A stretch of DNA of 64,000 nucleotides from Promethearchaeota archaeon. GTDB lineage: Archaea; Asgardarchaeota; Lokiarchaeia; Sigyniarchaeales; SOKP01. The stretch's first letter is position 1, and each line of letters starts with the position of its first letter. Shown piece after piece: positions 9,845 to 17,163 of this stretch. The stretch spans positions 270,566 through 334,565 of the forward strand of contig JAEOSU010000072.1 in NCBI GenBank assembly GCA_016840165.1, in the 5' to 3' direction. The translations under genes were made by a program, and so were the position numbers. The notes under the pieces were generated by a model. The model ran no database searches, had not been told where the DNA came from, and saw nothing but the letters and a program-made list of their open reading frames with translations.

Positions 9845-11362
9845 ATGGAACAATTAACAAAAAGAATATTAGCAATCGTACTGATTGCGGTAATAGGAGT
9901 TGCTATAGGATTTACAGTTTGGATCTTTGTTGCCCCTTATGTTTGGAGCAATGTAGATGTGCCTGGGATGGAAAATGAAGCTGCTATCCCTGAAGATCGA
10001 ATAATCAAAATTGGAGTTGCGGGTGATACTAAAAGAATTCATGGTCGAGGCCAATATCAAGGAGCGTATTTAGCAGCATATGAAATCAATACTGGAACTG
10101 GAGCAATCGGATCGAAATATTTCCCTGGGGGAGGTATTACCATTGGCGGTCAAAAATATTATATTGGTATAACCTCGGAGGATACTGATGAAGCTAATCC
10201 ACAACTAGATACTGCTAAAGGTACCGTTGCGGCAGATAGGTTAGTATATTATAAAAACGTGCAATTTGCTTTGGGAGGATTTAGGACAGAATCTCTTTTA
10301 GCATACCGAGAAGTTTTTATGGAGAATGCTATTCCTTTTATCAATACAGGTTCTGCAACAGATAGTTTCTGCGAAGATGTAAAAGACAATTATGCAAGAT
10401 ATAAATATTTCTTCCAAGACAATCCAATTAAGGGCTCGGATTTAGCATCAGAACTTATTAGACTGCTTATGACATCTTCAGTAATATTTTCAGCCTTTCC
10501 ACCCTCTTTAGGAGGTGCTGGTCAACCTGTAATACGGTTTTCGATTGTACGAGAACAGCTAGAATGGACGGAAGGTTTCAAAGATGCAATCGTTGCTGTG
10601 TTAACAAATCTAACAGGTACTAACCCCTTAATAGAAATGGTATTTACAGGGTTAGACATTACGATTCCTCAAAACATTGGAGAAACTGAGATGCGAGCTC
10701 ATTGGTTAAACCTTGATGGTAACAATACTCAAATTGTAGTACCTATTATATCTGGTGAGGCAGGTAGTACATTTACTACTACTTATGGCGATATAAATCC
10801 AGGTATTATTCCCATAGGAATAAATGTTATGTCGCAAGCTGGGGACTATTGGACCACCACAGGTGGTAGATGTGAATACGGTGTAACCTTAGAATCAGTA
10901 TTAAGAACAAACAAAACTACGCTAACACAACCAGTATGGGATGCATATCTTGCGAGATGGTTAGAAAGTCCAATCTATACAGCAGTTGGAGCGATTGATG
11001 CTGTGCTCCATTATGCATGGGCGATTAATGCTTCACAATCCCTTAATCCGGACACAATCGTAGCACAGCTTGAAACATTAGACAAGGCTAATGCCATTGA
11101 ATGTACTGCTGGATGGATAGCGTATGATGATGGTTCTACTGGAGCTACTAGACATTGTACAACAGAAGGTTGGCCTTATGGTGCTGCTCTTGCAGTACAA
11201 TGGTATAATGGTTTTAAGAGATTAGTACCTGGTGCTTTGATTTATCCAAGTGATCCTTGGTCAAGTGCCATTCATCCCTTATATACCCCTCCCTATGGCT
11301 ACCTTGAAGGCATGAACTATACAGTACTTCCACCGGGATTAAATCCACCTACTCCTCCTTAA
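9845..11362 (+). CDS. ABC transporter substrate-binding protein (LivK-like)
   Basis: A 505-residue extracellular binding protein. The N-terminus KRILAIVLIAVIGVAIGFTVWIFVAPYVW is a signal anchor, so the protein is probably tethered to the outside of the membrane. The mature part has the periplasmic binding fold type I of Leu/Ile/Val receptors: KIGVAGDTKRIHGRGQYQGAYLAAYEIN near 50-80, then the segment around QFALGGFRTESLLAYREVF near 140. It is longer than bacterial LivK (about 370) because of inserts and a proline-rich C-terminus. It is divergent from livH across a 225-base spacer and is almost certainly the receptor for that importer. The ligand is unknown. Confidence 0.88.
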   Translation: MEQLTKRILAIVLIAVIGVAIGFTVWIFVAPYVWSNVDVPGMENEAAIPEDRIIKIGVAGDTKRIHGRGQYQGAYLAAYEINTGTGAIGSKYFPGGGITIGGQKYYIGITSEDTDEANPQLDTAKGTVAADRLVYYKNVQFALGGFRTESLLAYREVFMENAIPFINTGSATDSFCEDVKDNYARYKYFFQDNPIKGSDLASELIRLLMTSSVIFSAFPPSLGGAGQPVIRFSIVREQLEWTEGFKDAIVAVLTNLTGTNPLIEMVFTGLDITIPQNIGETEMRAHWLNLDGNNTQIVVPIISGEAGSTFTTTYGDINPGIIPIGINVMSQAGDYWTTTGGRCEYGVTLESVLRTNKTTLTQPVWDAYLARWLESPIYTAVGAIDAVLHYAWAINASQSLNPDTIVAQLETLDKANAIECTAGWIAYDDGSTGATRHCTTEGWPYGAALAVQWYNGFKRLVPGALIYPSDPWSSAIHPLYTPPYGYLEGMNYTVLPPGLNPPTPP

Positions 11363-11426
11363 GAAATTAAATAAATTTTTTTTTTTCTATTTCTATTTAT
11401 TTTTAAAATTAGAGTATAAGATACAT

Positions 11427-12371
11427 TCAGTTTTTTGTTGAAAATCCATTTTTTAAGCTGAGAATTCGATTTGAGCTTTTATCAAATTGGATGTTTATTG
11501 AATAAAAAGAACCAGAAAAATAACTTTCAGAAAGAAGTAAATAAAGTGTAAATTCTTTCTCGCTTTCTTTAAATTGAGGAAGTATGTATTCCCATTTAAG
11601 GAAAAAAGTATATTTTTTACAAATACCTAAGGCTTGCTTGTAGATTATTTCTTTTTGTGAATTTTTTTCTATCGTTGTCTCATATAAAGTAGTGCTTTTC
11701 TCTTTGAATTGTATTTTTTTAGTTAATTTAAATGTTATTTTATCCTCATTAGATTGGTTTTGATAAACTAAATAGGTAAAAGGAAATATACCTGGTATAT
11801 AATGGGCATAATTGGGCAATCTTAATTGAACCCAGACTTTTGTAATAATTCTATAGGAGAAATAAAAGAGATAAAACCCAAGGATGAAATAAATTATAGG
11901 TGAGAAATATAAAGAAGGCCATAAGAAAAATACCACAAAATAGAAAAGAATTATTGAACCTGAAACCGTTGCTAAAGCGATATTGATGGCTCTATCGATA
12001 AAAAATCTCACTCTTTTTTTATAAAATGGATAAAAAAGGGGAATTTTAGAGGCAGATAAGAAATCTAATGTTAAATGCAAGCTATAAAATAGAAATCCAA
12101 CTACCCATACTAAGAGAAAGGGTTCTTGTAAAAGAAATGATGAAAATATTCCGATTAACCCTGAAAATAAGAAGGCAAAGAAGTAGGAATGAGAAACTCC
12201 TTTATGAGAGAGGAGAGGGGTGTCTTTTATTCTTTTTAATGGCTCTAAGATTATGTCAAAGTCAGCTATCACAGCCATAATAATGCCATACAATACAATA
12301 CTGAAATTAAATGAATTCAGTGTGAATAAGCTCAACAGAATCCCCATTAAAAAATGAGTAAAAAAGTCCAT
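11427..12371 (-). CDS. DUF457/YdjM-type membrane-bound metal-dependent hydrolase
   Basis: The start chosen is the ATG at 12371, where the family N-terminus MDFFTHFLMGILLSLF begins; an upstream ATG at 12452 would add 27 lysine/isoleucine-rich residues with no family likeness. The protein is then 314 residues. It has the family pattern of His in THF, an acidic VIADFDIILEPL, and HKGVSHS, which resembles the metal ligands of YdjM/DUF457 proteins, with about five membrane helices in the first 200 residues. The C-terminal 110 residues are soluble and rich in Lys/Glu. The physiological substrate of the family is not known. It lies downstream of the hgc operon, after a 284-base spacer. Confidence 0.75.
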   Translation of the reverse strand: MDFFTHFLMGILLSLFTLNSFNFSIVLYGIIMAVIADFDIILEPLKRIKDTPLLSHKGVSHSYFFAFLFSGLIGIFSSFLLQEPFLLVWVVGFLFYSLHLTLDFLSASKIPLFYPFYKKRVRFFIDRAINIALATVSGSIILFYFVVFFLWPSLYFSPIIYFILGFYLFYFSYRIITKVWVQLRLPNYAHYIPGIFPFTYLVYQNQSNEDKITFKLTKKIQFKEKSTTLYETTIEKNSQKEIIYKQALGICKKYTFFLKWEYILPQFKESEKEFTLYLLLSESYFSGSFYSINIQFDKSSNRILSLKNGFSTKN

Positions 12372-12480
12372 ATTCCTTAAATAAGAAATTTTAATGTATA
12401 TTTTAAGTTTAATATTTTTATTTATAATTTCTATAATAATGAGTTTAATCATAAATAAAAATTCTTAATTTACTAAACTT

Positions 12481-12549
12481 AAAGGAGGCATTCCTTTTGT
12501 TCCTCTTTCACAAACATTTCTTGAAAGAGTTCATTCCAAGCTTAGTTCT
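12481..12549 (-). repeat. Hairpin-ended repeat, copy 1 (IS200/IS605-end-like)
   Basis: On the minus strand this segment holds GAACTAA, AATGAA, a CTCTTTC/GAAAGAG 7-bp stem, and a terminal hairpin AAAGGA/TCCTTT containing ATGCC. The same order of elements occurs at 57737-57805. The layout resembles the subterminal structured ends of IS200/IS605-type (TnpB) elements or their non-autonomous derivatives. No transposase gene is nearby. It may also act as a terminator for the operon ending at 12656. Confidence 0.4.
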
Positions 12550-12655
12550 ATTTCGTTTGAAAATAATGGGCAAAATATTCATTATCTTTACCGAATTTCT
12601 TTCTAATCACTATTTTAAAAGAACTTATTTCAAACCGATTTTTCACTTTTTCTCA

Positions 12656-13012
12656 TCAACATCCAACATCTGGTTGTAATTGAATATAACTGTCAGGATA
12701 GACATTAAATTCAATTTTATCCCGAATGGGATTGAATTTTTGCATCAATCCGTTCTCATCTGGAGCATAAGCATAGATTCCAACATCATCATAAATGCTA
12801 TTTGTTTTAAAATCGACAAGCAATTGCATGTAATTGTGAATATAGCCCTCATTTATAGGAAAAATTGTTTTTTGTGTATCCTTTGCTTCTATTTTATCAA
12901 CCATCGCAAGACATTCCAAGAACGTAGCATCTTCTTTTATTGTAAGATTGTATTTCTTTCCGTGTTGAAGCCCCTTAATCGGTAAACTAATCTCAAAAGT
13001 TATTTTTTTAAT
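12656..13012 (-). CDS. Possible beta-grasp (MoaD/ubiquitin-like) protein of the hgc operon, ATT start
   Basis: A protein of about 118 residues beginning KKITFEISLPIKGL. The reading frame extends well upstream of the first TTG (12919) with no ATG or GTG. An ATT codon at 13012 lies six bases after a strong GGAGGG ribosome site, so I take it as the start. Alternatively, one extra A in the seven-A run would join an ATG at 13026. The pattern (beta hairpin, ATFLECL helix, and the C-terminal NVYPDSYIQLQPDVGC) resembles MoaD/ThiS proteins, but the tail ends Gly-Cys instead of Gly-Gly. Fold assignment is tentative. It is the last gene of the acr3-hgcA-hgcB-trx operon, 36 bases after the trx-like gene. 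Confidence 0.6.
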   Translation of the reverse strand: MKKITFEISLPIKGLQHGKKYNLTIKEDATFLECLAMVDKIEAKDTQKTIFPINEGYIHNYMQLLVDFKTNSIYDDVGIYAYAPDENGLMQKFNPIRDKIEFNVYPDSYIQLQPDVGC

Positions 13013-13048
13013 AATATTCCCTCCATTGTTTAAATTAAATATTTATGC

Positions 13049-13324
13049 TTAAATTAACCCTTTTTGTTTCAATATATTTGGTAATTCTTTTTTTAATAAA
13101 TATGAAGCTGTAAAGATCCTATTATTATCCACTACCGCACATTTACTATGAAGATTTAGATTACGTGCCTCTTCAGAATTCAAGTTTTTAGTATCGTAAT
13201 CTATATATTTTATATAAGGAGTAAGTGCTTCAAAAATTCTATTTACAAATTTGTCCCATTCGCAAGCACACGCATCTAATGGAACATATATATTTACTGT
13301 TAATTTTTCATTCGATTTTTCCAT
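13049..13324 (-). CDS. Small thioredoxin-like CxC protein in hgc operon
   Basis: A 91-residue protein with the pattern beta strand (TVNIYVPLD), a CAC motif at Cys19-Cys21, a helix, a second strand (YIKYIDYDT) and HSKCAVVD around Cys62, ending in a helix. This is the order of a short thioredoxin fold with the active-site cysteines at the start of helix 1, as CxC rather than CxxC. The spaced thiols suit metal(loid) binding or thiol transfer. It sits 33 bases after hgcB and has AAGGTG 12 bases before its ATG. Function in As/Hg handling is inferred from context only. Confidence 0.65.
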   Translation of the reverse strand: MEKSNEKLTVNIYVPLDACACEWDKFVNRIFEALTPYIKYIDYDTKNLNSEEARNLNLHSKCAVVDNNRIFTASYLLKKELPNILKQKGLI

Positions 13325-13357
13325 TACTTATTATAGCACCTTTTTATTATTAACATT

Positions 13358-13681
13358 TTATGGGCAGTTACAGCTTTTTTGTACGCTTTTAGCAACACTT
13401 CTAGCATTCCACAAACATCCACAACCTTTCTGCTCATTTAAAATAATGGCGTTGACAGGGCAGTTTCGCTGACAAGCACTACATTCTGTGCATAATTCTG
13501 GATGGGTTATCTCGAACTTCCCATTCTCCTTTTCGTGGGGTAATCCAAATGGACAGAGTTCGGCACAAAGCCCACAACCAGTACATTCTGGCTCTTTTAT
13601 CATTATTTTTATACCTAAAACACGTAAAATGTTATCTAAAGAATTTGTATTACAACAAGCGTTCTGATTTATATCTACCAT
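13358..13681 (-). CDS. hgcB: HgcB-like 2x[4Fe-4S] ferredoxin
   Basis: A 107-residue dicluster ferredoxin. Cluster I ligands are Cys33, 36, 39 and 43; cluster II ligands are Cys64, 67, 70 and 74. Beyond the ferredoxin core there is GCGC (Cys87, Cys89) and a C-terminal CNC pair (Cys104, Cys106), the extra thiols that distinguish HgcB from ordinary ferredoxins. There is also an N-terminal Cys9-Cys10 pair. HgcB reduces the corrinoid of HgcA and is proposed to deliver Hg(II) through its C-terminal cysteines. It starts 20 bases after the hgcA-like gene, with a strong GGAGG site. The adjacency to an HgcA domain makes this call solid. Confidence 0.88.
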   Translation of the reverse strand: MVDINQNACCNTNSLDNILRVLGIKIMIKEPECTGCGLCAELCPFGLPHEKENGKFEITHPELCTECSACQRNCPVNAIILNEQKGCGCLWNARSVAKSVQKSCNCP

Positions 13682-13701
13682 ATTATCTATTCCTCCTTTT
13701 A

Positions 13702-15360
13702 TTATATTATGTTAAAAAAATTAATTATATTTAATCCTAAGAACAAAAAAACAATGATTATTAATATTATATTGATTCTTCTGAAAATTGGATACTCTAA
13801 CTGTATTTCTCTTGGACTAGTCGCCATCGTGTATCCACTGAAAGACATCGTTGAGAAGAAACTTAGCCAAAAAATAATTACACTCTGTAAAAAAACATAG
13901 AGCACTGAGTAATGAATAAACCATGTAAATAGGCTTAGAATAAAGAGAGTAATACCTCCAAAAAATATTGCTTTTAGAACAAATTTTCTTGTAAATTTTG
14001 AAAGTGGGAAGAAAATGGATATTATAGCGTTTGATAAAATTACCCAGATTGCCAACTCCCCAACCCAAAATAGATATTTTGCTTTACTTAAAGCTAGAAG
14101 TAGGATTAATAGTCCTAAAAGAGGTAACCAAAATATTTTGCGAAATAAAAAAGTAATATGTGTTATTCCCGCACGGATTCTTTGAGTAAAGGTAAATTTC
14201 GCAAGTTTCATAGAATCTGGTTTTTTAGTAGGTTTATTCTTGACATATTCCTTTATTTTATTCGACCATACTGGTCCATATTTTATTTTAAAAGGAAAAT
14301 TTTTAGGAAGCTGTGGGATTGATATTCCACCTGCAGATAATTGAGGGAGAATCAGAGTTTTTGTGTTTGTAATCTGTTTAATTCCAGTAGCATTGATTGC
14401 ATTTAAGAGTTGTATATTTCCAAAGTCTCCGCCTCTCGCAGCACACCATACATTTATGCCGTTAGAATCTATACATAAAACCCAAGCGTCAATATCTTTT
14501 AAATCTCGCATTACTTTTATATATGTATAGTCATAATTAGCAGTCACAATAATAGGAGAGTGCTCATCTGGATTTCCTGACCTATAAATACCCGGTTCGA
14601 TTGCAACTCTATCCACTTGCCCAGTAAATAAACATCGGTATATTCTAAACTGAGATTTTATTCCTTTAAAGTTTCGTAATTTCGGTCTATAGTATCCTGG
14701 TTCGTTTTCGGTGTTGACTGTAATTTTTTGTAATTCTATAGCTCTAATAGCCCCATGAGCCCATTCCTTTTTTGTAAGAATTTTGAATCCTATAGAACTT
14801 AAAAAACCTAAAAAGTAATTATTAGTATGAGTACCTCCCAATCTTAATTTCCGTAATTTTTTTTTATACCACCATCTTTTTAACCTAAATTGTATCTTCC
14901 AGAAACCTGAAGGGATAAACTCTGCCGCTATTATTAGCCTTCCATCAGGTTTCAAAGCTCTCCAAACATTTCTCAAAAAAATTTGTTGTTCTAAAGGTTT
15001 AAGCTCAGAAAGCATAAATGTACTCAATATAAGATCTTGTGAGCTATTGTCAACTTCTAAGTCCTTATAAGAACCGACTTGGTATAAAAGCTCTACTTCT
15101 TTTTCAGTTGGATAATTATCCATAGCATATTTAATCATATTCAAGTTATTATCTATTGCTTTAACAATATTCTCTTTTAAAGCAGCATTTTTTGCTAAAG
15201 TACCAGTGCCACATCCAATATCTAAGATAGTACTGTTTTTTTTAATCTTTTCCAATATCCACTCTTGAACTTTATTATTTACGCCCTTAGTTAAAGATGT
15301 GAATTCTGAATCATATGATTTCGGAACTTCCTCTAATTTTTTCATATATACTACTGCCAT
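13702..15360 (-). CDS. hgcA: SAM-methyltransferase fused to HgcA-like corrinoid membrane protein
   Basis: A 552-residue fusion. Residues 1 to about 213 are a class I SAM methyltransferase (motif I ILDIGCGTGTLA at 45-56, acidic loop AIDNN, and LKPDGRLIIAAEF near 136). Residues from about 240 to 370 match the HgcA corrinoid domain: GIYRSGNPDEHSPIIVTANY, the cap helix NVWCAARG at 303-310 with Cys306 as the expected lower-axial cobalt ligand, and LILPQLSAGG. The C-terminus has five membrane helices (about 405-425, 430-450, 463-483, 485-505, 529-549) and the HgcA motif SFSGYTMATSPREIQLEY. HgcA transfers a methyl carbanion to Hg(II). The consensus cap ends Gly-Lys; here it is Arg-Gly. HgcA alone is about 330-400 residues, so the methyltransferase is an added module. 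It lies 11 bases after acr3. Confidence 0.87.
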   Translation of the reverse strand: MAVVYMKKLEEVPKSYDSEFTSLTKGVNNKVQEWILEKIKKNSTILDIGCGTGTLAKNAALKENIVKAIDNNLNMIKYAMDNYPTEKEVELLYQVGSYKDLEVDNSSQDLILSTFMLSELKPLEQQIFLRNVWRALKPDGRLIIAAEFIPSGFWKIQFRLKRWWYKKKLRKLRLGGTHTNNYFLGFLSSIGFKILTKKEWAHGAIRAIELQKITVNTENEPGYYRPKLRNFKGIKSQFRIYRCLFTGQVDRVAIEPGIYRSGNPDEHSPIIVTANYDYTYIKVMRDLKDIDAWVLCIDSNGINVWCAARGGDFGNIQLLNAINATGIKQITNTKTLILPQLSAGGISIPQLPKNFPFKIKYGPVWSNKIKEYVKNKPTKKPDSMKLAKFTFTQRIRAGITHITFLFRKIFWLPLLGLLILLLALSKAKYLFWVGELAIWVILSNAIISIFFPLSKFTRKFVLKAIFFGGITLFILSLFTWFIHYSVLYVFLQSVIIFWLSFFSTMSFSGYTMATSPREIQLEYPIFRRINIILIIIVFLFLGLNIINFFNII

Positions 15361-15371
15361 TCAACACCAAC

Positions 15372-16466
15372 TTATTTGGATTTCCAAAACCCAATTTTTC
15401 CCAAATATCTCCCTAAATAGACAATTGAGAGCATAATAGGCACTTCCCAGAACAACCCCATGGTAGTACCTAATGCGGCATAAGAACCAATCCCATACAT
15501 CGCTATTGCTGTTGCGATCGCGATCTCAAAATGACTAGACGAACCAATGATGACTGTAATTACTGCCTCTTTATATTTCAATTTAAGCAATTTTGTGACT
15601 ATAACATTATAACTAACAACAATTACAAATCCCACCAATAGGGGAATAGATACTATTAATAAAAGATCAGGATTAGTAATTAGTACATTACCATTTAGCG
15701 AAAATAGTACAACAAGAGTTATCAATAAAGCTATAATCGATACTTTTCCGACGAATGGACGATATTTTTCATCGAACCAAACTTTACCTTTAGAAGATAT
15801 TATTAATTTCTTGCTTAAGATCCCCAGAAGCAAAGGTAAACCAATAAAAAATATTAAAGAAACAAGTAATAGTAAAATATCTATAGGAATATTTTTAATT
15901 CCTGATAATAATGAGACCATTCCAACATAGCCAAAAATTATTGTAATTGTATTAAGACTTGTATTAAGGACATTTTGTTCCTGATTTCCTTTAGCCATCC
16001 AACCCCAAACCAAAACCATAGCAGTACAGGGTGAACTAGATAATAAAATAATTGCAAATCCCAATTGTCTCACTATTTCTGAATCTCCCGGTAAAAATAT
16101 GTTTACCATCAACAAACCAACGAAGGGTGCCACTAACCAGTTAGAGATTAAAGTTAAAATTATAGGTTTGGGATTCTTTCCAAGTTTTTTTAATTCCGAT
16201 GCTTGAAGATTTAACATCGCAGGATACATCATTAAAAATAAACAAATACCAATTGGTATAGAAATGTTTCCAATAGTGAAAGAATTGATTAAAATACTAA
16301 TTTCTGGAAGAAATTGGGAAATTAAAATCCCTAAGATTATGCAAATTCCTACCCAGATTGGTAATAATCTTTCAAAATAGTTGATTTTTCTCGATTTTTG
16401 TTTATCTGGTTCATCAAAACTCTCTAATAATTCCTGTTCAAACTCTTCTTCAGCCATAATTCTCAA
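15372..16466 (-). CDS. acr3: Arsenite efflux permease Acr3
   Basis: A 364-residue membrane protein with about ten helices of the bile-acid/arsenite transporter superfamily. The Acr3 landmarks are MYPAMLNLQASELKKL, the catalytic-cysteine motif SSSPCTAMVLVWGWMAKGNQEQN in helix 4, and the helix 9 region GSSSHFEIAIATAIAMYG with FWEVPIML. It exports As(III) (and Sb(III)) driven by the membrane potential. A hydrophilic acidic N-terminal tail of 30 residues precedes helix 1. It is the first cistron of the hgc operon and is divergent from arsR. A methionine three codons in (MAEEEF) is an equally good start. Confidence 0.93.
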   Translation of the reverse strand: MRIMAEEEFEQELLESFDEPDKQKSRKINYFERLLPIWVGICIILGILISQFLPEISILINSFTIGNISIPIGICLFLMMYPAMLNLQASELKKLGKNPKPIILTLISNWLVAPFVGLLMVNIFLPGDSEIVRQLGFAIILLSSSPCTAMVLVWGWMAKGNQEQNVLNTSLNTITIIFGYVGMVSLLSGIKNIPIDILLLLVSLIFFIGLPLLLGILSKKLIISSKGKVWFDEKYRPFVGKVSIIALLITLVVLFSLNGNVLITNPDLLLIVSIPLLVGFVIVVSYNVIVTKLLKLKYKEAVITVIIGSSSHFEIAIATAIAMYGIGSYAALGTTMGLFWEVPIMLSIVYLGRYLGKIGFWKSK

Positions 16467-16501
16467 ATTATATTTAATGTGTTTTTATTCATATTATTAA
16501 A

Positions 16502-16517
16502 TGAAATTGTAATTTCA
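16502..16517. promoter_or_regulatory. Palindrome 1 in acr3-arsR spacer (candidate ArsR operator)
   Basis: A 7-bp perfect inverted repeat with a 2-base centre: TGAAATT-GT-AATTTCA. It lies 35 bases upstream of the acr3 start, where a bound repressor could block initiation. It does not match the second palindrome exactly in sequence but has the same design. Confidence 0.5.
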
Positions 16518-16563
16518 TCTAATTAGAGTCTGAGATATAGTTATTTTGGCTCAAATAAAAACA

Positions 16564-16581
16564 TTTCGATTTGAATCGAAA
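16564..16581. promoter_or_regulatory. Palindrome 2 in acr3-arsR spacer (candidate ArsR operator)
   Basis: An 8-bp perfect inverted repeat with a 2-base centre: TTTCGATT-TG-AATCGAAA. It is in the middle of the 235-base divergent spacer, just upstream of a TATA-like TTTTTATA at about 16600 that faces arsR. Dyad sites of this size are typical for dimeric ArsR-family repressors. Confidence 0.6.
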
Positions 16582-16701
16582 CAAATTTATCTGAATAAAT
16601 TTTTTATACTTTAATAGCTTCTAGATACATAAGAATTTACCAATCCTTAAATAAAATGGTGGTTTATTATTAAAACCAATAGAAAAGCGGAAGTTAAAGA
16701 A

Positions 16702-17061
16702 ATGTTATGCTCATGTGATGTATGTGGAGATAGTGAGACTCTTTTCATTAATTTGCAACAATTAGGAAAAAATCTTAGGTATGATGAGCAAATTAATAAA
16801 GCTATTAATTTTTTAAATGTTTTAGGAAATATTGAAAGACTAATAATTATTAATGTTTTGAAGGAAAAGGATAGATGTGTCTGTGAATTAGAAGCTATTT
16901 TAGATAAATCTCAACCATCAATCTCTCACCATTTAAGGGAATTGGAAAAGCTTAATTTAATCCAAGGATTAAAAAAAGGAAAATTTACCTATTATTCCCT
17001 CAATAAGGATGCTTTAATATCTAGTTTAACCTATATTATAAACCAATTAAATGTTAAATAA
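16702..17061 (+). CDS. arsR: ArsR-family metalloregulator
   Basis: A 119-residue winged-helix repressor. The helix-turn-helix is at about 70-87 (SQPSISHHLRELEKLNLI) and the wing at GLKKGKFTYYSL. Helix 3 carries Cys59-x-Cys61 in RCVCELEAIL, the classical ArsR As(III)/Sb(III) site. An N-terminal CSCDVC cluster gives three more thiols that could extend the binding site, possibly to Hg(II). Metal binding releases DNA. It is divergent from the acr3-hgcA-hgcB operon and separated from it by two palindromes. A GGAAG site lies about nine bases before the ATG. Confidence 0.92.
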   Translation: MLCSCDVCGDSETLFINLQQLGKNLRYDEQINKAINFLNVLGNIERLIIINVLKEKDRCVCELEAILDKSQPSISHHLRELEKLNLIQGLKKGKFTYYSLNKDALISSLTYIINQLNVK

Positions 17062-17163
17062 TTCTATGCATCTTGTCCAAATTTTAAACCTAATAAACTC
17101 AAAGAATATGTTGATTTCTATTTTTATGGAATTAATGGTAAAAGGTAAAAAAGAATGTATTTA

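Noticed and set aside
12479..12655. A 32-residue minus-strand frame after the beta-grasp stop (starting GTG 12638 area)
   Set aside because: It follows two stop codons, has no ribosome site and shows no recognisable pattern; the region is better explained by the hairpin repeat.
12680..12985. A plus-strand reading frame of 101 codons opposite the beta-grasp gene
   Set aside because: It is rich in Ile/Phe/Cys without pattern and lies exactly opposite a minus-strand frame with a good N-terminus, ribosome site and operon position.
17062..17150. Coding-looking tail after the arsR stop (CPNFKPNKLKEYVDFYF)
   Set aside because: It has no start codon, is only about 28 residues and follows a TAA; it may be a decayed extension, but nothing more can be shown.
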